Shown here piece by piece: positions 23,909 to 35,291 of a stretch of DNA of 64,000 bases. Origin of the DNA: Boswellia sacra (taxonomy: Eukaryota; Streptophyta; Magnoliopsida; Sapindales; Burseraceae); assembly GCA_013180625.2 (NCBI GenBank), contig SNVD02006269.1:177523-241522 (forward strand). The letters run 5' to 3'. Position 1 is the stretch's first letter; each line of letters starts with the position of its first letter. The position numbers and the translations under genes were made by a program. The notes beneath the pieces are model-generated. The model was not told the DNA's origin, ran no database searches, and was given only the letters and a program-made list of their open reading frames with translations.

Positions 23909-25342
23909 TGATGCGTTCGAAACTAGCAAGTATACTAGTCGCACAAGTAATAAAGTGATAAGTAAGATATCGTTCCCACGATGATTGATTCTAATTGAAT
24001 TTGTTATTCGAAAGCAACAATAAACTAAATGAGGGGGGTTTTGTTGATTGATTAACTAGATGAAATATTAATGCAAGTAAAGAATAACACAATGCAAATT
24101 TAAATAGATTGAAAAATCAATGAGAGAAACCTGGTTAAGGGATCCTTCTCTACCACAAGATATGGATTTGTGAATTAATTGTAGAATTATCATCCAATTA
24201 CACCATTGAAATTATCAACCGTAGATAACAACAAGCTCTGTTATCCCAATCTTTCCTTACTTTGTTGTTAAATAAAACAGACTCTTTATTTAATCTCTAT
24301 CCATTAAACAACCTAGAACAAGCTCTCTAAGTTTAATTCAATAGAAGCATTACGATGAGAAAGATAGGTTTATCTAAGCAATAATCACACAAGTTCGGAT
24401 TATTTAACCTAGGTTGTATTTTCCAATTGCAATCTCTGATCACAATTTGCTACTAATGATTGGAAATTCATGACAATTACGGATCAAGATTTCTAATCTA
24501 GCAATAGACAACAACAGATTATATTCAGTTGGCCATTCCAAATACAATCAGTAAGCAGTCATAAGCATTAGATATGGGAAAATACAAGCAACTTCAATTA
24601 GAGAATTGGATAACAATTTCTTACACAATCAACTCACAAAATCCATATCAAGGGCTTTGAAATCACCCTCAACCATTTCAGATTTAGTTACACATATTCA
24701 ATCAGAATAACAAATACAATACAGAGAAATTCCAGAATTGAAAAGGAAAGAAAGAACTTAGCAAATTCTTTGAAATCTTCTTTGTAGATGAATCTTCTTG
24801 GAATTGTAGTTCCTCTTCTTTCAAAATCTTCTTTCTCCTTCAAGAACTCCAGGGATGAGAGAAATCCAGAAATGTAGCCTCCTCCCACGTTTTCCTCTCT
24901 TCAAGTTATGAAAATAAAACCCTAAAATGTGTTTAAATACTCTGCTACAGTAACGTGCTACAGTAACGTAATACAGTATCCCGTATTATACATGCTACAG
25001 TGATGTGTGGAATTACATTTCTACACTTCTCATACTATTTTGATTACAACTTTCGGTGCACTGAATGGATTCATAAACCGTAAATTTCTCCAAAAAGTAG
25101 ACTTCGAGAGCTTTTCAACGGTATATGATATGTCATCAGATTCATTGTATATCATACAATTAAATCCGAGAGATGGTTGACTAGCAGAGGTGAAAATGAA
25201 GGGTTTTACTCCATTTTTGTGCAAGTTGCTCCAAAACTCCTACAAACATCAAAACCACACAAAAAAATAAAAATACCAAGGAATATAGCAAAGAAACTGG
25301 GACGAATTGATATGAAAATGATATATAAATAGACACTTATCA
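23909..25342 (-). repeat. Athila A LTR
   Basis: 1434 bp, TGATAAGTGTC...CGAACGCATCA on the minus strand. The first third is of the C type, the remainder of the B type. Confidence 0.92.
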
Positions 25343-26082
25343 CCGAGTTCCAACTCGACTTGGTGATCCACTTCCCGTCGTGGAGGCAACTTCTTTGGAA
25401 GCTCTTGAGGCATCACATCCTTATATTTCTCAAGGATGGCTTGAACTTGCCTTGACATTGGGTCCTTAGTAATGGCAACATCCTCACCATCGTTTAGTTC
25501 TTGAACGGTGGCAAGGAAACTTGGATCTTTTTTCATCCCCCGTTTGAACTGTAGCGTAGTAGCATCTTGTTCTCAACCTTTGCTACACGTTCCACCATAA
25601 CCATGCATGCTTGACTCCCATCGAGGATACTAAGGGAGTTAGAGGCTGGTATGGGGAAAGCATGGACTTGGTCGAAGAACTCCATGCCTAGCACTACTTG
25701 AAAGTCATCCATGGGGACGATGAAAAAATCAAGCTTACCGCTCCATGTGCCAAGTTGTACCGTCGTTGCCTTGGACACTCTCAATATTGCCTTGGCGGGT
25801 GAGTTTACTGCCTTGATGATGCCTCCTCCATTGGTATATTTGAGGCCTAGCCGTGTGGCCTCTTCTATGGAGATGAAGTTGTGCGTGGCTCCCGTATCAA
25901 GCATCGCACGCATATCCTTGCCGTTGATTGTGGCGCTCACATACATTAGACCCTTCTGAACATGGGTGGGTCTTTCAAGTGCGCCAATGGTGCAGAGAGA
26001 ACCCATCTCCGCTTGAGGCTCCTCATTTTGTACGCCCTCATGTTGAGCGGCTAGGGCGTTGAGAGCCTTCCTCTTTGGGCAA
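25343..26082 (-). pseudogene. Host Gypsy protease and RT start, part 2 of an interrupted gag-pol
   Basis: Minus-strand continuation of the gag at 38681. CPKRKALNALAAQHEGVQNE (from 26082) completes the zinc knuckle left at 38685. 25533-26006 is a retropepsin: AMLDTGATHNFISIEEATRL with intact DTG, and FFIVPMDDFQVVLGMEFFDQ. A frameshift near 25535 is followed by the pre-RT linker (VQAILEKYKDVMPQELPKKL, then PPRREVDHQVELELG), cut at 25343 by the LTR of Athila A. The remaining pol is not in the window. Confidence 0.88.
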
Positions 26083-27511
26083 TGATAAGTGTCTATTTAT
26101 ATATCATTTTCATATCAATTCGTCCATGTTTCTTTGCTATATTCTTTGGTATTTTTATGTTTTTGTGTGGTTTTTGATGTTTGTAGGAGTTTTGGAGGAA
26201 CTTACACAAAATTGGGGTAAAACCCTTCATTTTCACCTCTGCTAGTCAACCAATTTCTTGGAGTTGATTGTATCGATATACAATTAACCGGATAACATGC
26301 TATATACCATTGAAAAGCTCTCGAAGTCTATTTTCCTGTCTCTTATACACATCTAGATGTGTATAAGAGACAGTACCGAAAGTTGTGATAAAAATGGTAT
26401 GAGAAGTGTATATTTGTAATTCCATATATCACTGTAGCATGTTATTAAATACGGGGCACTGGAGCAAGTTACTGTAGCAGAGTATTTAAACACATTTTAG
26501 GGTTTTATTTTCATAACTTGAAGAGGGGAAAACGTGGGAGGAGGCTGCATTTCTGGATTTCTCTCATCCTTTGGAGTTCTTGAAGGAGAAAGAAGATTTT
26601 GAAAGAGGATGAACTACAATTCCAAGAAGATTCATCTACAAAGAAGATTTTCAAAGAATTTGCTATGTTATTTCTTTCCTTTTCAATTCTGGAATTTCTC
26701 TGTATTGTATTTGTTATTCTGATTGAATATGTGTAACTAAATCTGAATTGGTTGAGGGTGATTTCAAAGCCCTTGATATGGGTATTGTGAGTTGATTGTG
26801 TAAGAAATTGTTATCCATTTCTCTAATTGAAGTTGCTTGTATTTTCCCATATCTAATGCTTATGATTACTTACTGATTGTATTTGGAATGACCAACTGAA
26901 TATAATCTGTTGTTGTCTATTGCTATATTAGAAATCTTGATCCGTAATTATCATGAATTTCCAATCATTAGTAGCAAAATTGTGATCAGAGATTGCAATT
27001 GGAAAATACAACCTAGGTTAATTAATCCGAGCTTGTGTGATTATTGCTTAGATCAACCTATCTTTCTCATCGTAATGCTTCCATTGAATTAAACTTAGAG
27101 AGCTTGTTCTAGGTTGTTTAATGGATAGAGATTAATAAAGAGCTTGTTTTATTTAACAACAAAGTAAGGAAAGATTGGGATAACAGAGCTTGTTGTTATC
27201 TACGGTTGATAACTTCAATGCTGTAATTGGATTACAATTCTATGTTAATTCACAAATTCATATCTTGTGGCAGAGAAAGAACCCTTAACCAAGTGTCTCT
27301 CATTGATCTTTCATTCAAATTAACTTCTGTTTTGTTATTCTGAATTTGCATTCTTATTTCATTTAGTTAATCATTCAACAAAACCCCCCCTGTTTAGTTT
27401 ATTGTTGCTGGAAAATAACAAATTCAATTAGAATCAATCCTCGTGGGAACGATATCTCTTATCACTTTATTACTTGTGCGACTAGTATACTTGCTAGTTT
27501 CGAACGCATCA
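26083..27511 (+). repeat. Athila B 5' LTR
   Basis: 1429 bp, TGATAAGTGTC...GAACGCATCA. Has TATTTAAA (near 26482) as a candidate TATA element. Contains the Tn5-end palindrome. Confidence 0.95.
26336..26373. other. Tn5 mosaic-end palindrome, library adapter artefact
   Basis: CTGTCTCTTATACACATCT followed immediately by its perfect reverse complement, 2 x 19 bp. This is the junction adapter sequence of transposase-based mate-pair libraries. In the 3' LTR of the same element 34 bp (37509-37542) occupy this place. No plant sequence is expected to contain a perfect double mosaic end, so it is a contaminant retained in the assembly. Confidence 0.97.
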
Positions 27512-27516
27512 AGTTT

Positions 27517-27534
27517 TTGGCGCCGTTGCCGGGA
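27517..27534 (+). promoter_or_regulatory. Athila B primer binding site
   Basis: TTGGCGCCGTTGCCGGGA, tRNA-Asp-type site, one G shorter than in A and G, six bases after the LTR. Confidence 0.88.
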
Positions 27535-27616
27535 TTGATTTTCTAATCAATTTGTTATTCTGTTTTTACTACTGATTCTTGATTGTTATTTCCTGATTAT
27601 TTGTGTTTAGGCTTTT

Positions 27617-29162
27617 ATGTCCGAGGGAGAAGGGGATCAGCGACTTAAGAGAATTAAGGAGTTTCTCCAATCCTCGAATTTAAGGCTAAATCGTTCAATT
27701 TCAACTCCACCTCCAGAATTTGACCTTGCACGACATACTTCCCTCCCATCTTCTTGCAGTTCAATCAAATCTGAATCGGAAGCAATGGCGATGGAAAACG
27801 ATCAGACTCTTAAGGAGTTAGCGGCTCCAATTATTGATCAACAACCGATATGCATAAGCACCATTTTTGAGATAGATTTTGAACTTAAATCTGGACTGAT
27901 TCATCTCTTGCCTACATTTCATGGTTTTGCAGGAGAGGATCCGAACAAACACCTCAAAGAATTTCATGTGGTATGCTCAAGTATGAAGCCAACCGGCGTT
28001 TCTGAAGAGCAAATAAAATTGAGAGCTTTCCCATTCTCATTAGCAGATTCGGCAAAAGATTGGCTATACTATCTACCATCATGTACCATTACCACTTGGA
28101 ATGAGATGAGTAAACTCTTTTTGGAGAAATACTTTCCAGCCTCGAAAGTTACAAATATTAGAAAAGATATTAGTGGCATTCGACAACACAATGGAGAATC
28201 ACTTCATGAATATTGTGAGAGATTTAAGAGGTTATGTGCTAGCTGTCCAAACCACCAAATTGGTGATGGACTCCTAATTCAATATTTCTATGAGGGTCTC
28301 CTACCCATGGAAAGGAGTATCATTGATGCTGTTAGTGGTGGAGCACTAGTTAATAAAACACCAAACGTGGCAAGACGTTTGATTAGTGACATGGCAGCGA
28401 ACTCCCAACAATTCAGCAGTCAATTTGAGCCACAACTACCAAAAAGAGTAAATGAGGTAAGTACTTCAAACATTGAACAACAACTTTGTGAACTTCCCTC
28501 TCTTGTAAAAAAAAATGGCTGTAGGACATATGCAGCAATCTTATGCATGTGGAGTATGTTCTGCCATGGACCATCCATCCGGCATGTGTCCAACTTTACA
28601 AGAAGGAGATACAGAACAAGCCAATGCCATGGGTGGATTTCCAGGACAACCAAGGCAAAGGTATGACCCTTTCTCCAATACTTACAATGCTGGATGGAGA
28701 AATCACCCTAATTTAAGATATGGGAATCGTCAACCAATCGCCCCAAATGCCATGCCAAATCGACCACCAGGTTTCAATCAACCAAGGGTGCAGCAACCAT
28801 TTCAAGCACAACCACCACCAATACCAGAACCAGCACCACAACCAGCTCCACAAAATTCAGGTATGTCTCTCCAGGATATTGTTAAAGCACTTGCCACTTA
28901 CACAATGCAATTTCAGCAGGAAACTAGGGCAAGTATCCAAAACCTGGAAAATCAAATGGGACAATTTGCCACTAACATGAGCAAATTTGAGAGTCAAAGC
29001 TCAGGAAAATTACCTTCTCAGCCGGTGATCAATCCAAGAGAGAATGCTAGTGCTGTAACTTTGAGAAGTGGGAAAAAATTAGATATTCCACCAAAGAAAT
29101 CACAAATTGATGAAGGGGATGATACCACTTCTACCATGAACAAACATCCACTTCTAAGGTAA
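27617..29162 (+). pseudogene. Athila Gag
   Basis: ATG at 27617. The retrotransposon Gag core is complete: FELKSGLIHLLPTFHGFAGE, DPNKHLKEFHVVCSSMKP, LRAFPFSLADSAKDWLYYLP, FLEKYFPASKVTNIRKDISG, LLIQYFYEGLLPMERSIIDA. An extra base in the A run at 28506-28514 shifts the frame; the rest (HPSGMCPTLQEGDTEQANAM, a Pro/Gln-rich linker, LENQMGQFATNMSKFE) is read from 28515. A second shift near 29145 ends it. This copy alone in the window retains the core; A, C and G lack it. Gag would package element RNA. Confidence 0.9.
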
Positions 29163-30241
29163 ATCCTAAAACTTCCATTCATTCATATGTTACTCCTCCA
29201 CCTTTTCCTAGCAGATTTGCAAAATCAAAGAAGGAGGAACCAGAACAAGAAATCCTGGAAACTTTTCGCAAGATCGAGGTAAACATACCACTTCTGGATG
29301 CTATCAAGCAAGTGCCTCGTTATGCAAAATTTCTCAAAGAGTTATGCACCAACAAGAGGAAGTTAAAAGGAAATGAGAAGGTAAGTGTGGGGAAAAATGT
29401 TTCAGATGTATTGCAAAGAAAAATTCCTCCGAAATGCAAAGATCCAGGTACGTTCACCATTCCATGCACCATTGGCAATACCAATTTTGAAAGAGCTATG
29501 TTATATTTAGGAGCATCAATTAATGTCATGCCCTATTCTATTTATGCTTCCTTGAACCTTGGACCCCTTGCGGAAACTGGTATTGTAATTCAACTTGCTG
29601 ATCGTTCTAATGCATATCCCAAGGGAGTTGTGGAAGATGTGCTTGTGCAGGTGAATCAATTGGTTTTTCCAGCATACTTCTATGTTCTGGAAATGGAGGA
29701 TGAGACATCTCCCAATCCAACACCGATTCTTTTGGGGAGGCCATTCTTGAAAATTGCCCGAACGAAGATTGATGTTCATGATGGCACTCTCACCAAGGAG
29801 TTTGATGGCGAGGTGATTCGTTTCAATATTTTTGAGGCAATGAGGTACCCTAGTGACTTGGATTCTGTTTTTGTAGTTGATGTTATTGATTCTTTGGCAC
29901 AACAACTTTTTGAGTTAACTCGCAAGGATGTATTGAAAGTAGCCATTAGTGAGCACATAGGGACAGAAAATTCCAGAGAATCGAGAAGGCTGATACAAGT
30001 GTCTAAAGAAGTGGAGGAAGCTGTGGCAAGCTTGGATGAGACTATAGCTAGCACCACAAACAGGTATGATGTTTCGTACATTGAATTGCCTTTATCTAAT
30101 GAGAAACTTCTAACTTCCGTGATGAAAGCACCTGCCTTGGAGCTTAAGCCTCTTCTAGATCATTTGAAGCATGTATTCCTTGGTGAGAAAGATACTTTGC
30201 CAGTCATAATAGCAAAGGGTCTTGCACCATTACAAAGATAA
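29163..30241 (+). pseudogene. Athila protease region
   Basis: 29312-30241 is open: VPLLDAI-like start, KELCTNKRKLKGNEKVSVGK, VLQRKIPPKCKDPGTFTIPC, then LYLGASINVMPYSIYASLNL. The catalytic Asp of the DLGAS motif is Tyr in this copy, so the protease should be inactive. ILLGRPFLKIARTKIDVHDG follows. The 3' part leads to the RT without a strong domain. Confidence 0.85.
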
Positions 30242-30429
30242 ACTCATCCGAGTGCTCCGAGAATCACAAAACGGCCATTGGGTGACAATAGTTCGCTGAC
30301 AATCAAAGGTATTATCCCCAGCCCGTAAATGCAATGCACCGCATCTTGTTAGAAGAGGGATCCAAGCCCACTAGAGAAGCACAGCGGAAGGTTTGAATCC
30401 TCCCCATGATGGAAGTTGTTCAAGAAAGA

Positions 30430-31640
30430 AATCCTGAAATTGTTTAGATGGTGGGTGTGATTTATCCAATTTCGGACAGCAGTGGGTGAGTCAGTCCAAG
30501 TTGTTCCGAAGAAATCTGGTGTTACGGTGGTTAAGAATGACAATAATGAGCTAGTTTCCACTCGTATCCAAACCGTGTGGTGAGTTTGTATTGATTATCG
30601 AAAGCTCAATTCTGCAACTCGCAAGGATCACTTTCCTTTGCCATTCAGTGATCAAATGCTGGCGAGATTAGCAGGTCATTCTCATTATTGTTTTCTTGAT
30701 GGCTATTCAGGATATAATCAGTTTGTCATTGCACCTGAGGATCAAGAGAAAACTACATTCACATGCCCATTCGGTACATTTGCCTATCGACGCATGCCAT
30801 TCGGTCTTTGCAATGCCCTGCCACTTTCCAAAGGTGTATGGTAAGTATTTTCTCTGATTATGTTGAGAACATCATTGAGGTATTTATGGATGACTTTAGT
30901 GTTTTTTGGTGATTCTTTTGATAAATGCCTTGACAACCTTACCCTTATACTTCAAAGATGTATAGAAACTAACCTTGTTCTGAATTGGGAGAAATGTCAT
31001 TTATGGTAGATCAGGGTATAGTTTTGGGACATGTTATTTCTGCTAAGGGTATAGAGGTTGATAAATCCAAGATAGATCTTATATGTTCCTTACCACCTCC
31101 CACAAGTGTGCGGGATATTCGTTCGTTTCTTGGTCATGCAGGTTTTTATCGTAGATTCATCAAATATTTCTCGAAGATAGCATTGCCCCTATGCAGATTA
31201 TTACAGAATGATGTGGCCTTTGAATTTGATGAGAAATGCAAAGAGGCATTTGAGAAACTGAAGGAACTCTTGACTTCGGCTCCAGTAATCCAATCTCCGA
31301 ATTGGAATCATCCATTCGAGATCATGTGCGATGCAAGTGACTACGCTGTGGGTGCCGTTTTGGGTCAACGAATTGGCAAAATTCCACATGCCATTTACTA
31401 TGCATCTCGGACTTTAAATGATGCTCAACTTAATTATTCTACCACTGAGAAAGAGCTGCTAGCGGTTATTTTTGCTTTAGAAAAGTTTCGATCTTATTTG
31501 ATTGGTACTAAAGTATCCGTTTATTCTGATCATGCAGCTTTGAGTACTTGCTCACAAAGAAAGATGCTAAACCAAGGCTTATCAGGTGGATACTCCTTTT
31601 ACAGGAGTTTGACTTGGAAATCAAAGACAAGAAGGGAAGT
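30430..31640 (+). pseudogene. Athila reverse transcriptase and RNase H
   Basis: VPKKSGVTVVKNDNNELV (near 30510), IDYRKLNSATRKDHFPLPF, FLDGYSGYNQFVIAPEDQEK, FAYRRMPFGLCNA, a frameshift near 30820, the catalytic FMDDFSVF near 30885, then another shift. 30985-31650 carries GHVISAKGIEVDKSKIDLIC, SFLGHAGFYRRFIKYFSKIA, and RNase H (FEIMCDASDYAVGAVLGQRI, YSTTEKELLAVIFALEKFRS). Three or four single-base lesions stop translation. Ty3/gypsy order RT-RH-IN. Confidence 0.92.
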
Positions 31641-33050
31641 GAAAACTTAGTTGCAGACCATCTCAGTCGCATTGTCCATGATAAGAATGCACTGCCATTA
31701 CAAGAAAGTTTTCCAGATGAACAATTGTTGTCTCTAAATGTAGTAGCCCCTTGGTATGCAGATATTGTCAACTACTTAGTTACCAAAAAGCTACCACATG
31801 ACTTGACTCGAGCTCAAAGAGACAAGATCAAGAACATTGCCAAGTATTACATATGGGATGATCCGTACTTATGGAAGCATTGTTCTGACCAAGTGATAAG
31901 AAGGTGCATTTCTGAATCTGAATTTAATTCAATTTTAACCTTCTGTCATTCTTATGCACGTGGAGGTCATTTCGGACCAAAAAGAACAGCCCTTAAAGTT
32001 CTTGATTGTGGATTCTACTGGCCATCATTGTTCAAAGATGCATATCTGTTCTGCAAAGCTTGTGACCGTTGTCAAAGGACAGGTAATTTAAGTGCCAAAA
32101 ATCAAATGCCACAAACCCCTATACTTATTGTTGAGATTTTTGATGTGTGCGGTATTGATTTCATGGGTCCTTTTTCTTCATCTTTTGGTAATGTTTACAT
32201 TATACTTGCTGTGGATTATGTTTCTAAATGGGTGGAAGCAAAAGCTACGAGAACTAATGATTCTAAAGTTGTTGTAGATTTTGTGAAATCTAACATTTTT
32301 GCGAGATTTGGAACACCAAGAGCCATGATAAGCGATAGAGGGACACACTTCTGCAACCGATCATTTGAAGCCTTGCTCAAGAAATACAACATCACTCACA
32401 AGGTGTCTACTGCATATCATCCACAAACTAGTGGTCAAGTTGAAGTTTCAAATCGAGAAGTCAAGTCCATTCTCGAGAAGACAGTGAATCCGAACCGAAA
32501 AGATTGGAGCCTACGATTGAATGATGCACTTTGGGCATACCGAACTGCTTATAAGACACCTATTGGTATGTCTCCATATAGGTTAGTCTATGGTAAGCCA
32601 TGTCACCTTCCGGTAGAGCTCGAACACAAAGCATGGTGGGCAGTAAAGCTTTGTAACATGGAGATGGATGCTGCTGGAGAACAAAGGAAGCTTCAACTGC
32701 AAGAATTGTAAGAACTTAGAAATGATGCCTATGAGAATTCCAGAATTTACAAGGAGAGAACTAAGGCATTTCGTGATAAAATGATCTCCAGGAAGAATTT
32801 TGAAGTGGGACAGAAAGTTCTTTTATTTCATTCTCGCCTCAAGTTATTTCCAGGTAAATTACGATCTCGATGGGTTGGACCTTTTGTTATTACTAATTTT
32901 TTTCCCCATGGTGCAGTGGAAATCAAGAGCTTAAAAACGGATAAAGTATTCAAGGTGAATGGGCACAGGTTGAAGCCTTACTATGAGAATTCAGTGATGC
33001 AGGACATCGATGAGGTACCTCTCTACGAGCCCACTTATCTTGATGGGTGA
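31548..33050 (+). pseudogene. Athila integrase
   Basis: Open from 31548 to 32711 and again 32781-33050, split by a single TAA at 32709. The zinc-binding HHCC module is near 31948-32075 ([20 protein letters not shown] ... CKACDRCQ). The catalytic DDE triad is present: [12 protein letters not shown] near 32149, [12 protein letters not shown] near 32325, [12 protein letters not shown] near 32435. The C-terminal part ([28 protein letters not shown]) is typical of Athila integrases, without a chromodomain. This is the best-preserved pol domain here. It would join element cDNA to chromosomal DNA. Confidence 0.92.
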
Positions 33051-33399
33051 GGATAGATAACGTCAGGCTGAGGACGTTAAACCAAGCGCTTATTGGGAGG
33101 CAACCCATGTTTTTGCAACATAAATAAAAAGAGACAAAGAAAAGAAGGTAGTATTGATCAATTTTTGTGGTTCGAGGAGATTCCTCTCATGGGCTATTAT
33201 AATTGATCAGGTTTTATCTCTCTTTTGGCCCATTTTTGCTTTTTATTTCTTTTTGGTTTTTTTTTTTATTGTCATTGTTTTTCTTATTTTGTCTCATTTG
33301 CTTTGTTGTTTGTTTATGACTTTCATTTGCTCTTGTGTTTTTATTTCTTTTATGTGTCTCTATTTTCTTTTCTTTTCTTGTGTTTAATTTGATTATTCC
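33051..33399 (+). other. Spacer between integrase and cargo
   Basis: Contains the conserved GGCTGAGGACGTTAAACCAAGCGC and GGGAGGCAACCCA segments that follow pol in Athila-type elements, then T-rich DNA. Also present in C at 43428-43640. Confidence 0.6.
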
Positions 33400-34097
33400 G
33401 TGCTTCAAGTTCAGTTGTGCAACAGCTTGAGGAAACATTCAAACGGAGTTGAAGCCATTGTTCGAAGGTTTGAAACGTGCATATCTGGGAGAAGAACAAA
33501 CTCAATCGCCTTATCGGTAATATCTCTCCTTTTCTTCTCTTCAATGGATGCTGATATCTTTCTATCGAACCTTCGTAAATATTTCCCTTCACTTCCTCAA
33601 AATGATGTGTTTAAAATTTATAAAGTACGGATGACTAGACTTTGGGCATTGATGCTCCTAAATGTGCCTGCTGATTTCCGATGGCTTATCGAAGCCAAGG
33701 TGAGATTGTCCGGTGAGCCGGACATTAATCTCGCAAAATACATGCCTGGTCTAGGAAAGAGCTACTACGCCAAGAGGCGAAGAGCGAAAAGGTTACAAGT
33801 ATGTTATAAATGTGCTAGATGAATTGTAACCAGACTTGTCGTTCATTAGGTTTTGCGTCCAGGAATAGAGAAGATAAACTTTCATTTATTAAGAATGGTT
33901 TAGGTAATGAGTCGCTGGATAATGTTTTGTTAACTCTCGAGTCACATTCTTGTGGACTTGTTCAGCGTGAATTGCTTAATCTATGGACACAATTTCGTGA
34001 TGAATTTCAGTGTTATAGTCTAGGGAATCTGACTAAAAACGACCCTGTTTGCCAGTTTATAAGAAAACTGGAGGGGAAGCAAATCTCCGACTCATAG
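33400..34097 (+). pseudogene. Cargo ORF 1: cysteine-rich, basic, carlavirus-CRP-like protein (frameshifted)
   Basis: The likely start is the ATG at 33544 (MDADIFLSNLRKYF), though the frame is open from 33400. A predicted helical N-terminal part leads to a GKSYYAKRRRAKRL basic stretch and a Cys cluster CYKC...CNQTC, then LSFIKNG. A basic run directly before CX2C, then CNxTCR and a terminal hydrophobic-x-x-Gly segment, is the layout of the nucleic-acid-binding cysteine-rich proteins of carlaviruses and relatives, which act as silencing suppressors or transcription regulators. A one-base loss at about 33821, in the middle of the Cys cluster, creates a stop; the rest reads in the next frame to 34097. 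Homology is inferred from layout only. Confidence 0.6.
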
Positions 34098-34321
34098 AAG
34101 GCGTTTCAGCCGTTACTGGACGTAAAACCAGAGGAAGATGTGCGCCACAATCACAACTACTTGTCTATTTGAATGTGTGTTGTTGTTGTAGAATTTTTTT
34201 TCTTGTTTCGTGTGATCTGATTATCATTGTTGTTTTTGTGTTGTTGTTGTTTGTTGATTTTGATTGTTTTAATTTCAAGTTTTCTTTTTGACAAACCATA
34301 TGACTACCCTATGGCATAAGT

Positions 34322-34510
34322 ACACGTGGGAGACAAGTATGGGGGTTTTGTCAACCCCGGCCGAAAGTGTATCTCTATTTTCCATGCTTCACGTGGGAGA
34401 CAAGTGTGTAGGTTTTGTCAAACCTCGCCGAAAGCATATCTCATTTTTTCGAATCTCGGGGCGATAAATCTGCATCGAGCAACCCGCACCGAAAGTATGT
34501 CCCCATGTGT
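34322..34510 (+). repeat. 67-bp tandem repeat with G-box cores, upstream of LOG in B
   Basis: Two clear units and one diverged unit, period about 67 bp, each starting CACGTGGGAGACAAGT (CACGTG at 34323 and 34390). C has three clear units. CACGTG is the plant G-box, bound by bZIP and bHLH factors. Confidence 0.75.
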
Positions 34511-34534
34511 CAAAATTTGAGAGTTTTATGGGTG

Positions 34535-34542
34535 TATATATA
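34535..34542 (+). promoter_or_regulatory. TATA box of the cargo LOG gene (copy B)
   Basis: TATATATA 98 bp before the LOG ATG at 34640, a normal distance for a plant core promoter with a 60-70 nt leader. Conserved in C. Confidence 0.5.
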
Positions 34543-34639
34543 CATTCTGCATATTTTCATATGTCATTCCATAACCTGTTTTGCAATTGAAAAGCATAAT
34601 ATCTAACGTGTCTTACACAAGATTAGAGCACTTGTAGAA

Positions 34640-35291
34640 ATGGAGAAAACACCAATTCGGCGATTCCGCAATATATGCGTATTTTGCGGATCGCCATTTG
34701 GTAAAGATGGAGAGTTTACCACAGCAGCTCTTGATCTTGGTAGGACATTAGCTGCGAGGGGTATTAATTTGATTTATGGAGGGGGTAGGCTTAGGTTAAT
34801 GGGGTGTGTGTCGACAGCTGCATCCTTAGGAGGAAGCAAAGTTCTCGGCATTATCCCTAAACCATTAGCTGTACGAGATATCGTAGGCAACACCATGTGG
34901 GAAGAGTTACAGGTTTCTAGTATGCATGAGCGTATTGCACATATGGTCATTAAATCTGATGCATTTATAGCTTTGCCCGGTGGTTATGGTACATTAGAGG
35001 AGATATTTCAAATCACCTCTTGGGCACAGCTAAAACATCCATCGAAAACCCATTGGTTTGTTAAATGTCAATAATTTTTTTGATGGTTTGTTGTCCTTTC
35101 TTGATCAAGCTGTAGACAAAAATTTCATCTCACCGTCAGCAAGGCAAATGCTGGTTACAGCTTTAACTGCAGGAGAGTTAATTGACAAACTACAAGAATT
35201 CGTCTATTCACCTGATCCAACAATGGCTCAGATAAATTGGTTTGGAGAAGGCAACAAAAGGCGTCAACTGGATTTAACCCTCCATCTGTAA
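34640..35291 (+). pseudogene. LOG: Cargo ORF 2: intronless LOG-like cytokinin-activating enzyme, frameshifted
   Basis: Same gene as the intact copy at 45051-45701. The N-terminal 130 residues are open: NICVFCGS, MHERIAHM and LPGGYGTLEE are present. Differences in conserved positions: GGGSLGFMG of the C copy is GGGRLRLMG here, and NTIGEEL is NTMWEEL; both lie in the nucleotide-binding region. An extra A at 35032-35035 shifts the frame after ITSWAQLK; the remainder (NFFDGLLSFLDQAV ... LDLTLHL) reads in another frame (35058-35291). Plant LOG genes normally have several introns; none is present. Probably non-functional. Confidence 0.88.

Larger units (their letters stand above)
22467..25342 (-). 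mobile_element. Athila-like element A, 5' portion only
   Basis: Minus-strand Ty3/gypsy fragment with an LTR (23909-25342), a primer site (23886-23904) and part of the gag-protease region down to 22467, where it meets the Copia fragment. The gag core is missing exactly as in elements C and G: the coding part starts at an ATG reading MAVNFQQFISRFEPQL (near 23802). Pol and 3' LTR are absent. Its LTR abuts the interrupted RT region of the host Gypsy at 25343. Confidence 0.88.

Noticed and set aside
26336..26373. A natural Tn5/IS50-type insertion or a regulatory hairpin
   Set aside because: Perfect double mosaic end without transposon body or 9-bp duplication, replacing LTR bases: a library adapter explains it fully.
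33154..33387. Hydrophobic ORF (LLCCLFMTFICSCVF...) as an env-like membrane protein
   Set aside because: Pure T-rich translation; the C copy has frame-breaking differences at the same place and no signal peptide or glycoprotein layout.
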